Assembly: GCA_023424865.1 (NCBI GenBank)
Contig: JAFADM010000308.1
Location: 1-11,154 of the forward strand
Length of the DNA stretch: 11,154 nt
Direction: 5' to 3'
From: Bacillota bacterium
GTDB taxonomy: Bacteria; Bacillota_A; Clostridia; DSM-8532
Positions 1-6,055 of the stretch are shown here, in pieces. The translations under genes and the position numbers were made by a program. The stretch's first letter is position 1; the number at the start of each line of letters is the position of its first letter. Below the pieces are notes generated by a model. The model did not search any database. It was not told the DNA's origin and worked only from the letters and a program-made list of their open reading frames with translations.

Positions 1-264
1 GTTATTCTTTTGGATAAGGGTGTCAAATCCAATACCATACCGGCTCTGTTTTGCAGGGAAGAGGATGTGGAAGGCTCTCATGCCGCCAGCGCAGGACAAA
101 TAGATGATAACCGGCTGTTTTACATTATGAGCCGCGGCTTTTCCGAAAAGGAAGCCAAACGTCTTATTGTGGAAGCCTCTTTGAGCACCGTTCTTGACGG
201 ACTGCCTGTGAACGAACTTAAAAAGACGGTGGAGACAGAGTTGAAAAGGAGGCTGGAGCTTTGA
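1..264 (+). CDS. sufD: SufD, Fe-S cluster assembly scaffold subunit (C-terminal part only)
   Basis: This is the last 87 codons of a SufB/SufD-family protein; the frame is open to base 1, so the gene starts outside the window. The visible part holds the family's C-terminal signature: a DVEGSHAAS stretch, then GQID, then LFYIMSRGFSEKEAKRL, the end of the beta-helix followed by the C-terminal helical domain. In the SUF system SufD forms a complex with SufB and the ATPase SufC, on which Fe-S clusters are built in the cytoplasm. SufD is preferred over SufB because sufS follows directly, as in Firmicute suf operons, but the fragment alone does not exclude a SufB paralogue. The TGA stop at 262-264 shares its last base with the ATG of sufS, which suggests translational coupling. 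Its tail also carries the AGGAGG ribosome binding site of sufS. Confidence 0.88.
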   Translation, partial: VILLDKGVKSNTIPALFCREEDVEGSHAASAGQIDDNRLFYIMSRGFSEKEAKRLIVEASLSTVLDGLPVNELKKTVETELKRRLEL

Positions 265-1502
265 TGAGCCGCTTGAATGTTGGGGAAATACGCAAGGATT
301 TCCCGTTGCTTCATAAAAAAATAAATAATAAGTCCATAATCTATCTGGACAGTGCTGCAACCTCCCAAAAGCCTGCCGCTGTCATTGACGCCATGAAGGC
401 TTTTGCTGAAAACCAGTATGGCAGCATACACCGGGGCGTTTACGCTTTAAGTGTTGAAGCCACTGCCCGGTACGACAGGGCAAGGGAGTCGGTACGCCGC
501 TTCTTGAAGGCCGGAAGCACTCAGGAGATCCTTTTTACCCGAAATGCTTCCGAAGCTCTCAATCTGGTAAGCTACTCCCATGGCATGACCTTTGTTAAGC
601 CCGGCGATGAGATTGTCCTGGCCATTTCAGAGCACCACAGCAATCTGGTGCCCTGGCAGAGGGTAGCAAAGACCAAAGGCGCCCGCCTGGTGTACCTGTA
701 CACCGACAGTGAAGGCCGTATTTCTGAAAAGGAATACAGGGAGAAAATTACGGATAAAACCCGGATCGTTGCCATTGCCCAGGTATCCAACGCACTTGGC
801 GTTTGCCACGATCTTGGCGCAATTATACCCTATGCCCATGAAAAAGGGGCTGTGGTTGTGGTGGACGGCTCCCAGGGGGCTCCCCATATGCCGGTGGATG
901 TCAGAGCTCTGGACGCGGACTTTTACGTGTTTTCGGCCCATAAGCTTCTGGGTCCTACGGGAATCGGCGTGCTCTATGGAAAAAAGAAGCTTCTTGAGTC
1001 CATGCCGCCCTTCTTAACCGGAGGCGATATGATCGAGTATGTGGAGGAACAGGAAACCACCTTCGCCCCCTTGCCCGAAAAGTTTGAAGCCGGTACCCAG
1101 AACGCCGACGGAGCGGTGGGTCTTGAGGCTGCAATAAATTATCTTGAAGGCGTGGGCATGGCGGCTATCCATGACTATGAAGCGGAGCTGACGGCCTATG
1201 CGCTTGAAAGGATGCAGGCACTTCCCGGGGTCCAGGTCATTGGTCCGCAGGGGCTGGACAGGCGAAGCGGTGTGATATCCTTTGAACTGGAAGGCGTACA
1301 TCCCCATGATATCGCTACTTTTCTCGATGCCGACGGTATTTGCGTTCGGGCCGGACATCATTGCGCCCAACCCCTCATGACTTATATGAAGATACCCGCA
1401 ACCTGCCGGCTGAGCCTTTATCTTTATAATACCAAGAGTGAAATCGATGCCTTTATCGATAGTCTTAACAAAACAAGGAAGTGGTTTAGCAATGGAACTT
1501 GA
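264..1502 (+). CDS. sufS: SufS, PLP-dependent cysteine desulfurase (group II)
   Basis: SufS removes sulfur from L-cysteine, giving alanine and an enzyme-bound persulfide that is passed to SufU for Fe-S cluster assembly. The 412-residue length is normal for group II (SufS/CsdA) desulfurases. Visible signatures are the N-terminal YLDSAATSQKP (28-38), the EHHSN segment (123-127), the PLP-contacting DGSQ (201-204), the Schiff-base lysine in SAHKLLGPTG (Lys227), and the catalytic cysteine in RAGHHCAQP (Cys367, codon 1362-1364). ATG 264 is chosen because AGGAGG (about 247-252) is well spaced and the ATG overlaps the sufD stop by one base. TTG 261 would add only one residue. The 3' end overlaps sufU by 11 nt, so sufD, sufS and sufU form one tightly packed transcription unit. 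Confidence 0.96.
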   Translation: MSRLNVGEIRKDFPLLHKKINNKSIIYLDSAATSQKPAAVIDAMKAFAENQYGSIHRGVYALSVEATARYDRARESVRRFLKAGSTQEILFTRNASEALNLVSYSHGMTFVKPGDEIVLAISEHHSNLVPWQRVAKTKGARLVYLYTDSEGRISEKEYREKITDKTRIVAIAQVSNALGVCHDLGAIIPYAHEKGAVVVVDGSQGAPHMPVDVRALDADFYVFSAHKLLGPTGIGVLYGKKKLLESMPPFLTGGDMIEYVEEQETTFAPLPEKFEAGTQNADGAVGLEAAINYLEGVGMAAIHDYEAELTAYALERMQALPGVQVIGPQGLDRRSGVISFELEGVHPHDIATFLDADGICVRAGHHCAQPLMTYMKIPATCRLSLYLYNTKSEIDAFIDSLNKTRKWFSNGT

Positions 1503-1932
1503 CGCACTCTATACGGACTTGATTATGGAGCACAGCCGAAGCGGGCATAACCGGCATTCCGTGGAGGATGCCAGTGTAAAGGAAAGAGGCCATAATCCCA
1601 GCTGCGGTGACGATATTACGCTGGAGCTTAAGCTGGAGAACGGAAAAATTGCCGAGGCAGGCTTCAGTGGCCATGGCTGTGCCATTTCTCAGGCCTCGGC
1701 CTCCATTATGATCGATCTGGTCACCGATAAAACCCTGTCGGAAGCCCATAACCTGGCAGAAACCTTTCTTTCTATGATTAAAAGGGAAGAGCTGAGCGAG
1801 GATGAGCTTGAAACATTGGAGGACGCGGCTGCCTTTCAGAATATCTCCAATATGCCTGCACGGGTAAAATGCGCGGTGCTTGGCTGGCATACCCTGGAAC
1901 GTGCCATTGAAAAGGCTGAAGCCAACGATTAA
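1492..1932 (+). CDS. sufU: SufU, zinc-dependent sulfur transferase of the SUF system
   Basis: This is a 146-residue IscU-like protein. In Gram-positive bacteria SufU accepts the persulfide from SufS, using a zinc site that exchanges ligands with the SufS active site. All expected ligands are present: Cys38 and Asp40 in NPSCGDD, Cys63 in GHGCAISQAS, and Cys127 in VKCAVLGW. The spacer between the second and third cysteines is long, as in SufU and unlike IscU. ATG 1492 is chosen because AAGGAAG (1475-1481) lies ten bases upstream and the encoded N-terminus (MELDALYTDLIMEHSR) matches the family. An upstream in-frame ATG at 1438 would add an unlikely extension inside the sufS coding sequence. It is the last gene of the operon, since a terminator-like hairpin overlaps its stop codon. 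Confidence 0.95.
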   Translation: MELDALYTDLIMEHSRSGHNRHSVEDASVKERGHNPSCGDDITLELKLENGKIAEAGFSGHGCAISQASASIMIDLVTDKTLSEAHNLAETFLSMIKREELSEDELETLEDAAAFQNISNMPARVKCAVLGWHTLERAIEKAEAND

Positions 1933-1942
1933 GCCTTTTTTC
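1909..1942 (+). terminator. Probable intrinsic terminator of the suf operon
   Basis: AAAAGGCT (1910-1917) pairs perfectly with AGCCTTTT (1932-1939) across a 14-nt loop, and the right arm ends in a run of six T. The left arm lies inside the last codons of sufU. The GC core is short, so efficiency may be moderate. Confidence 0.6.
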
Positions 1943-1997
1943 CTGATTTTATACTTTGACTCATGTATTAATATTCAGAAGCTGAATAACCTATAAG

Positions 1998-2039
1998 GTG
2001 TTCATGAGTGAATGGCTATCAGCCTTCACTCGTGAACAC
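1998..2039. repeat. Long near-perfect inverted repeat (hairpin)
   Basis: The left arm 1998-2012 pairs with 2025-2039 over 15 positions with one G-T wobble. After a bulged T at 2013 the stem continues as GGC/GCC around the loop TATCA (2017-2021). No T-run follows on the plus strand, so it is not a classical intrinsic terminator in that direction. It lies after the suf terminator and about 100 nt upstream of the next promoter. Confidence 0.75.
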
Positions 2040-2144
2040 TGAACGGGCGAACCTAAATAGCCTTATCCTCTCTTTGATCCGAAATTAAAAAAACTGAAGG
2101 CGCTATGGCGTTCAAATTCCAAATTGAAGATCTGCCGATTGAGC

Positions 2145-2173
2145 TTGACTTGCATGTGTTTTCCTGATAATAT
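2145..2173 (+). promoter_or_regulatory. Sigma-A-type promoter of the DUF2325 gene
   Basis: A -35 TTGACT (2145-2150) and a -10 TAATAT (2168-2173) are separated by exactly 17 nt, five of six consensus bases in each box. Transcription would start near 2180, giving a leader of about 150 nt and placing the adjacent Fur-type box just downstream of the start. Confidence 0.7.
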
Positions 2174-2186
2174 ATTTACATAAAAT

Positions 2187-2201
2187 TGATAATAATTATC
2201 A
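2187..2201. promoter_or_regulatory. Fur box (perfect 7-1-7 match)
   Basis: The 15 bases TGATAATAATTATCA match the Bacillus-type Fur consensus TGATAATnATTATCA at every defined position and form a perfect dyad. The site begins 14 nt after a good -10 box, so Fur bound with ferrous iron would be expected to block transcription of the DUF2325 gene. PerR and Zur boxes share the same core architecture, so the assignment to Fur within that superfamily is probable but not certain. Confidence 0.72.
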
Positions 2202-2338
2202 AAATCACTTTCACGGGATAAAGAGCTTATAGCGGAAACAGTTCTGCTAACCTCAATAGAAGCTTAAACACAGCAAATCAATGTAATCAATAAAACGAAG
2301 CATCCGGTTTAGAAAGCGCGGATGAGGGGAGGATGGAC

Positions 2339-2632
2339 ATGAGTATTATTTTAGTCGGCGGACACGACAGAATGCACGATGAATACAAGGATATATGCAA
2401 TAAGCGGGGACACAGGGTTAAGGTATACACTCAAATGCCCGCTCGGTTTGATAAGGCCATTGGCTCTCCGGACGGAATCGTACTGTTTACTTCCACTGTA
2501 TCGCATAAAATGGTAAACACAGCTGTTAAAGAAGCCAAAAGAAGGAATATCCGAATTATCCGAAGCCACAGCAGCAGTGCTTCGTCTCTCTCAGCCGTCC
2601 TGGAGCAGATGGAGAGGGATGTTGCCATCTAA
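2339..2632 (+). CDS. DUF2325 family small protein, probably iron-regulated
   Basis: A 97-residue protein with no signal peptide or membrane segment, hence probably cytoplasmic. It resembles stand-alone DUF2325 proteins: an N-terminal beta strand and glycine loop (MSIILVGGHDRM), an alternating alpha/beta pattern, a central DGIVLFTSTVSHKMV segment, and the C-terminal IIRSHSSSASSL motif (about residues 76-87). The pattern suggests a small Rossmann-like fold; the biochemical function of the family is not known to me. ATG 2339 is preferred to ATG 2333 because GGGGAGG (2326-2332) abuts 2333 but is six bases from 2339, and family members begin with MSI-like sequences. It has its own promoter with a perfect Fur box, so induction under iron limitation is the best clue to its role. 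The gene ends 13 nt from the stop of the convergent DUF4491 gene. Confidence 0.85.
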   Translation: MSIILVGGHDRMHDEYKDICNKRGHRVKVYTQMPARFDKAIGSPDGIVLFTSTVSHKMVNTAVKEAKRRNIRIIRSHSSSASSLSAVLEQMERDVAI

Positions 2633-2645
2633 GTTCTTTTTCGGC

Positions 2646-2984
2646 TTAGAGATCCGCTGAGGAATCGCCGGTCTCCGGATTTATGGCAATATCCTTATTG
2701 GAAGCATTTTTCGGATTTTTAGGAAACCAGCCCCGGGACACCCGCTTTTCCTGCTCAAGCAGCTCGTGTATGCTCCAAAGGCAGGTAAAGCCGGTTACAC
2801 CGAATGCCGCTGAGAGTGTGGGGTTTTCCACCAGGACGGAAATGAAGCAAAAGCTTAATCCGCCAATTAAGAACACAGGCCATATTTTCTTGCCGAAATA
2901 ATATTCGCCTTTTATCACAATGGGGTGAAAAAGGCCAATAATGAGAAAGGTCATAAGACCCACAGTCAGACCATTATAATACAT
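2646..2984 (-). CDS. DUF4491 family small integral membrane protein
   Basis: A 112-residue protein with three predicted hydrophobic segments (about residues 3-22, 35-53 and 56-72) and a charged cytoplasmic tail. The sequence fits the DUF4491 family: LIIGLFHPIVIKGEYYFGKK, then TCLWSIHELLEQEKRV and GWFPKNPK. Function is unknown. The tail after PKNPK (about residues 92-112) is an extra acidic extension. The ATG at 2984 is chosen because family members start with MxxxGL just before the first membrane segment; an in-frame ATG at 2996 has AGAAGGG directly against it, while the same purine-rich site is about 12 nt from 2984, so the start is somewhat uncertain. The gene converges on the DUF2325 gene. 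No clear minus-strand promoter was found; a TATACT at about 3012-3017 has no good -35. Confidence 0.82.
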   Translation of the reverse strand: MYYNGLTVGLMTFLIIGLFHPIVIKGEYYFGKKIWPVFLIGGLSFCFISVLVENPTLSAAFGVTGFTCLWSIHELLEQEKRVSRGWFPKNPKNASNKDIAINPETGDSSADL

Positions 2985-3219
2985 GAAGCATCGCATCCCT
3001 TCTGTGAAGATAGTATATATCTGAACGGGGGTTTTTTGACAGTCTACAGCTTTTAGACTTCCCACGCCAGAGGAAAGCTATTCGATTTAGGTTTTTCCAT
3101 CCGGAAAGACAGGGAAGCTCAAGCTGAAGCAGAAACATAAGCATAAGGCCTTTAGCCTGCAACTGGGGACAAGAAAAGGCTTGTATTTGTTCAATTACAC
3201 AAGAAGCATCAATGATGAA

Positions 3220-3248
3220 TTGACAAAAGCAGGCGTTAATGATAAATT
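3220..3248 (+). promoter_or_regulatory. Candidate promoter P1 upstream of pflB
   Basis: A perfect -35 TTGACA (3220-3225) is followed after 17 nt by TAAATT (3243-3248, four of six consensus bases). The predicted start near 3255 falls inside a Fur-like box. It points toward pflB, about 340 nt away, with no good ORF in between. Confidence 0.5.
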
Positions 3249-3253
3249 ATAAA

Positions 3254-3268
3254 TGATAATTATTATTA
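3254..3268. promoter_or_regulatory. Second Fur-like box (14 of 15)
   Basis: TGATAATTATTATTA differs from the TGATAATnATTATCA consensus at one position (T for C). It overlaps the predicted transcription start of a TTGACA promoter, much as the box at 2187 follows the DUF2325 promoter. The surrounding DNA is AT-rich, which raises the chance of a fortuitous match. Confidence 0.5.
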
Positions 3269-3337
3269 ATTAGGAAGATATTTTGTTAATAAAATTGAGG
3301 ATAGATTATGGTCTTATAAAAAAACACGGAAGGGGGG

Positions 3338-3366
3338 TTTAAAACACTAACAGGTCATGCTATAAT
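3338..3366 (+). promoter_or_regulatory. Candidate promoter P2 of pflB
   Basis: TATAAT (3361-3366) is a perfect -10, preceded after 17 nt by TTTAAA (3338-3343, four of six for -35). Transcription would start near 3373, leaving an approximately 220-nt leader before pflB. It is the best -10 in the leader. Confidence 0.55.
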
Positions 3367-3380
3367 AGTGTGTGCAAAGA

Positions 3381-3411
3381 TGTATACAAAATACAGTATA
3401 CAAACATATAC
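3381..3411. repeat. GTATAC-type operator-like repeats after the pflB promoter
   Basis: The nine bases GTATACAAA occur twice as a direct repeat (3382-3390 and 3396-3404), and a related ATATAC lies at 3406-3411. Each GTATAC is itself palindromic, and TGTATAC with GTATACA also makes a 7-bp inverted repeat across 8 nt. The centres are 14 and 10 bp apart, immediately after the predicted start of P2. This layout suits a repressor site; the binding protein is unknown. Confidence 0.45.
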
Positions 3412-3435
3412 TAGTACAAAGTTGATTAAATCAGG

Positions 3436-3459
3436 ACTTTGTTAAATACATGACAAAGT
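3436..3459. promoter_or_regulatory. Rex-like redox operator in the pflB leader
   Basis: The 18 bases from 3439 to 3456 match the clostridial Rex consensus TTGTTAAnnnnTTAACAA at 12 of 14 defined positions (first half perfect, second half ATGACAA). Flanking bases extend the dyad to ACTTTGT/ACAAAGT. Rex is an NADH-sensing repressor of fermentation genes in Firmicutes, so a site before pflB is sensible. It lies about 65 nt downstream of the P2 start, so it would act as a roadblock or serve an unrecognised nearer promoter. Confidence 0.45.
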
Positions 3460-3526
3460 GAAAGACGTGTTTTACAACCAGAAAATGAAGACGAATTCTT
3501 AGTGAAAAAATAAAAGCAGTTAAAAG

Positions 3527-3552
3527 CGGATAGGCTGATAGGAGTCTGTCCG
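3527..3552 (+). other. Stem-loop in the pflB 5' leader
   Basis: CGGATAGGCT (3527-3536) pairs with AGTCTGTCCG (3543-3552) as a 10-bp stem with two wobble pairs and loop GATAGG. It ends 40 nt before the start codon. There is no T-run, so it is a possible mRNA-stability or processing element rather than a terminator. Confidence 0.45.
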
Positions 3553-3592
3553 AGAACATAAAAGATCATGTGTAAGAAAGGCAGGAAGAATT

Positions 3593-5812
3593 ATGTCCGC
3601 AAAGTTCAACACCGGAAAATGGAATGACGAAATAGTAGTCAGAGATTTTATACAGAAAAACTATACTCCTTATGACGGAGACGACAGCTTTCTTGTTTCG
3701 CCTACGGAGAAAACTGAAAAGCTCTGGGGCAAGGTAAAGGAGCTCATGGATACGGAGCGTAAAAAGGGCGGTATCATGGATATCGACACTGCTACCATAT
3801 CCACCATCGACTCACACAATCCGGGATTTATCGAAAAGGATCTGGAGACCATTGTGGGGCTTCAGACCGATGAGCCTTTAAAAAGAGCCATAATGCCTTT
3901 TGGTGGTATTCGTATGGTGTATTCTTCTTTGGAAGCATACGGAAGAAAAATGGATCCGGATGTGGCTCGTGTTTTTAAGTATAGAAAAACCCATAATGAC
4001 GGTGTCTTCGATGCATTTACCGACGAAATGAAGAAAGCGCGTCATACCGGTATTATAACAGGCCTGCCCGATTCCTACGGCCGCGGCCGTATCATCGGCG
4101 ATTACCGCAGAGTTGCGCTCTATGGTGTGGATTTTCTTATTCGCAAGAAAAAAGAAGCCAAAGCCAACTATGTATTTGATATTATGGATTCCAACGTTAT
4201 CCGCCAAAGAGAGGAAATCAGCGAGCAGATTCGTTCTCTTGAGGAGCTTAAGAAAATGGCTGCAGGCTATGGCTGCGATATTGGCCGTCCCGCAGAGGAT
4301 ACAAAGGAAGCCATACAGTGGCTCTATTTTGGATACCTGGCCGCTGTAAAGGAACAAAACGGCGCAGCCATGAGCATCGGCAGAATCTCAACCTTCCTGG
4401 ACATTTATGCTGAAAGGGATTTAAAAGAAGGCCGGTATACGGAAGAACAGATCCAGGAGTTTGTGGACCATTTTATCATGAAGCTTCGAATGGTGCGCTT
4501 TTTGAGAACACCCGCCTACGATGAGCTGTTCTCAGGGGATCCTACCTGGGTAACCGAGGCCCTTGCCGGTATGAGCTGTGACGGAAGACACATGGTAACA
4601 AAGATGTCCTACCGCTTCCTGCATACGCTTATAAACCTTGGCCCCGCACCTGAACCCAATATGACCGTACTGTGGTCTGAAAGGCTTCCTGAGGCGTTTA
4701 AGCGCTTCTGCGCCAAGCTCTCGGTGGAGACCTCTTCCATCCAGTATGAAAACGATGAGCTGATGCGGGAAAAATTCGGTGATGATTACGGTATTGCCTG
4801 CTGCGTTTCCGCAATGCGCATAGGCAAGCAAATGCAGTTCTTCGGTGCCCGCGCAAATCTTGCAAAAGCCCTGCTTTACGCTATCAACGGAGGTAAGGAC
4901 GAGATTTACGGGGAGCAGGTGGGACCTCTGCTTGCACCTATTACCACCGAGTACCTGGATTATAATGAGGTTATGAAGCGCTTTGACCTGACCATGGATT
5001 GGCTGTCCAAGCTTTATATCAATACCCTCAACATTATCCATTTCATGCATGACAAGTATTGCTATGAGCGTATTCAAATGGCTCTTCACGATGAAGAAAT
5101 TTTAAGGACCTCAGCCTGCGGTATTGCCGGACTGTCCGTTGTTGTGGATGCTCTATCCGCTATTAAGCATGCCAAGGTAAAAGCTATCCGCAATGAAAAT
5201 GGACTTATTACCGACTATGAAATTGAAGGTGACTTCCCGAAATTCGGAAACAATGACGATACCGTTGACCGCATTGCAATGGATCTGGTTAAGAGCTTCA
5301 TGAACAAGCTGAGCAAGCACAAAACCTACAGGCAAAGCAAGCCCACCATGTCCATCCTTACCATTACCTCCAATGTGGTATATGGTAAGAAAACCGGCAG
5401 TACACCTGACGGCAGAAAGCACGGCGAGCCCTTTGCTCCCGGAGCCAACCCCATGCACAACAGAGATACCAAGGGCTGTGTGGCATCTATGGCTTCTGTT
5501 GCGAAGCTTCCCTATGATTACAGCGAGGACGGCATATCCTATACCTTCTCCATTGTCCCCGGTGCGCTTGGGAAACAGAATGAGGAAAAGTACACCAACC
5601 TTTACAATCTTATGGATGGCTACTTTACAGGCGGCGGACACCATATTAATGTCAATGTTCTCAATAAAGAGGTTCTTTTGGATGCCATGGATCACCCGGA
5701 GCTATATCCTCAGCTTACCATCCGTGTTTCGGGTTACGCTGTAAACTTTATCAAGCTTAACCGTGAGCAGCAGATGGATGTTATTAACAGAACCTTCCAC
5801 GAACGCTTTTAA
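3593..5812 (+). CDS. pflB: PflB, formate C-acetyltransferase (pyruvate formate-lyase)
   Basis: This glycyl-radical enzyme converts pyruvate and CoA to acetyl-CoA and formate in the anaerobic cytoplasm. The 739 residues are close to the usual length of about 740-760. The catalytic pair Cys403-Cys404 is seen in [10 protein letters not shown], and the glycyl-radical residue is Gly714 in RVSGYAVNF, 25 residues from the C-terminus as in true PFL. Other family segments are MPFGGIRMV (101-109), [17 protein letters not shown] (157-173) and [17 protein letters not shown] near residue 610. The intact CC pair and RVSGYAV motif favour PFL over related glycerol, choline or 4-hydroxyphenylacetate radical enzymes. 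ATG 3593 has AGGAAG a few bases upstream. The long leader carries promoter, Rex-like and Fur-like motifs. Its activase gene lies 243 nt downstream, beyond strong secondary structure. Confidence 0.97.
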   Translation: MSAKFNTGKWNDEIVVRDFIQKNYTPYDGDDSFLVSPTEKTEKLWGKVKELMDTERKKGGIMDIDTATISTIDSHNPGFIEKDLETIVGLQTDEPLKRAIMPFGGIRMVYSSLEAYGRKMDPDVARVFKYRKTHNDGVFDAFTDEMKKARHTGIITGLPDSYGRGRIIGDYRRVALYGVDFLIRKKKEAKANYVFDIMDSNVIRQREEISEQIRSLEELKKMAAGYGCDIGRPAEDTKEAIQWLYFGYLAAVKEQNGAAMSIGRISTFLDIYAERDLKEGRYTEEQIQEFVDHFIMKLRMVRFLRTPAYDELFSGDPTWVTEALAGMSCDGRHMVTKMSYRFLHTLINLGPAPEPNMTVLWSERLPEAFKRFCAKLSVETSSIQYENDELMREKFGDDYGIACCVSAMRIGKQMQFFGARANLAKALLYAINGGKDEIYGEQVGPLLAPITTEYLDYNEVMKRFDLTMDWLSKLYINTLNIIHFMHDKYCYERIQMALHDEEILRTSACGIAGLSVVVDALSAIKHAKVKAIRNENGLITDYEIEGDFPKFGNNDDTVDRIAMDLVKSFMNKLSKHKTYRQSKPTMSILTITSNVVYGKKTGSTPDGRKHGEPFAPGANPMHNRDTKGCVASMASVAKLPYDYSEDGISYTFSIVPGALGKQNEEKYTNLYNLMDGYFTGGGHHINVNVLNKEVLLDAMDHPELYPQLTIRVSGYAVNFIKLNREQQMDVINRTFHERF

Positions 5813-6055
5813 GTGAATCAAAATAAACGTGTTTGATTAAACCGGATTTTGCGGAGCCGCTTCGACGAGTCGTTCTCAATGTGAGACCTTCTCATTGAGC
5901 GGCTCCGATTCCGGAACAGAATTTATATGGCAGTACTTTTCATCAGCCTTATAAATTATGCTAAAATACGAATGATACTGGTATGATAATTTCTGGCATT
6001 TAGATCAAAGCAAACAAAGTATAGGAATGTGTGACTTTAATAAGGAGTGATGGCT
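5813..6055 (+). other. Structured pflB-pflA intergenic region
   Basis: Right after the pflB stop a 7-bp inverted repeat AATCAAA/TTTGATT (5816-5838) is followed by a much stronger structure at 5842-5914. There CGGAGCCGCT (5852-5861) pairs perfectly with AGCGGCTCCG (5898-5907). It is flanked by an outer CCGGA/TCCGG and encloses two smaller hairpins: CGA/TCG around 5863-5872, and TCAAT/ATTGA with GAG/CTC at about 5875-5898. Neither structure is followed by a T-run. The element may stabilise the pflB 3' end or attenuate read-through so that activase is made in smaller amounts. Confidence 0.6.
5979..5987 (+). promoter_or_regulatory. Candidate extended -10 promoter of pflA
   Basis: TGgTATGAT (5979-5987) fits an extended -10 element; a second candidate TGcTAAAAT lies at 5959-5967. 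Neither has a strong -35. Together with the upstream hairpin they suggest that pflA has its own transcript. Confidence 0.4.

Larger units (their letters stand above)
1933..2338. other. Intergenic region between sufU and the DUF2325 gene
   Basis: About 400 nt without a convincing ORF on either strand. It contains the tail of the suf terminator, a long near-perfect hairpin (1998-2039), an undistinguished stretch (2041-2140), a near-consensus promoter (2145-2173), a perfect Fur-type box (2187-2201), and an approximately 150-nt leader. The leader has two small stem-loops: AGCGGAA/TTCTGCT at 2231-2248 with loop ACAG, and CATCCG/CGGATG at 2301-2324, which ends against the Shine-Dalgarno sequence. 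Confidence 0.7.
2985..3592. other. Intergenic region between the DUF4491 gene and pflB, dense in regulatory motifs
   Basis: About 600 nt between the divergent DUF4491 and pflB genes. It holds a small inverted repeat AGTCTA/TAGACT (3041-3059), a stretch at 3060-3215 with no clear signal, a TTGACA-17-TAAATT promoter with a Fur-like box, a TTTAAA-17-TATAAT promoter, three GTATAC-like repeats, a Rex-like dyad, a 10-bp stem (3527-3552) and the pflB ribosome binding site. The only plus-strand open stretch (about 3093-3249) lacks a good start and reads as low-complexity, so it is not called. Confidence 0.7.

Noticed and set aside
2628..2650. TCTAAG/CTTAGA inverted repeat between the convergent DUF2325 and DUF4491 genes
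   Set aside because: Only six pairs, AT-rich, and no T-run on either side, so it is not convincing as a terminator.
2974..3162. Minus-strand ORF of 62 codons overlapping the DUF4491 start
   Set aside because: Different frame from the clear DUF4491 gene, no family resemblance and no good ribosome binding site.
3093..3249. Plus-strand open frame of about 52 codons with a KLKLKQKHKHK stretch
   Set aside because: No ATG/GTG/TTG start with a ribosome binding site, low-complexity composition, and its 3' part contains the TTGACA promoter element.
3283..3342. TTG-started 19-codon leader peptide with AGGAAG upstream in the pflB leader
   Set aside because: Too short, with a rare start and no recognisable regulatory codon run; kept out for lack of support.
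4532..5695. Long antisense ORFs (185 and 180 codons) inside pflB
   Set aside because: They are shadows of the strongly supported pflB frame, with no start signals or recognisable domains.
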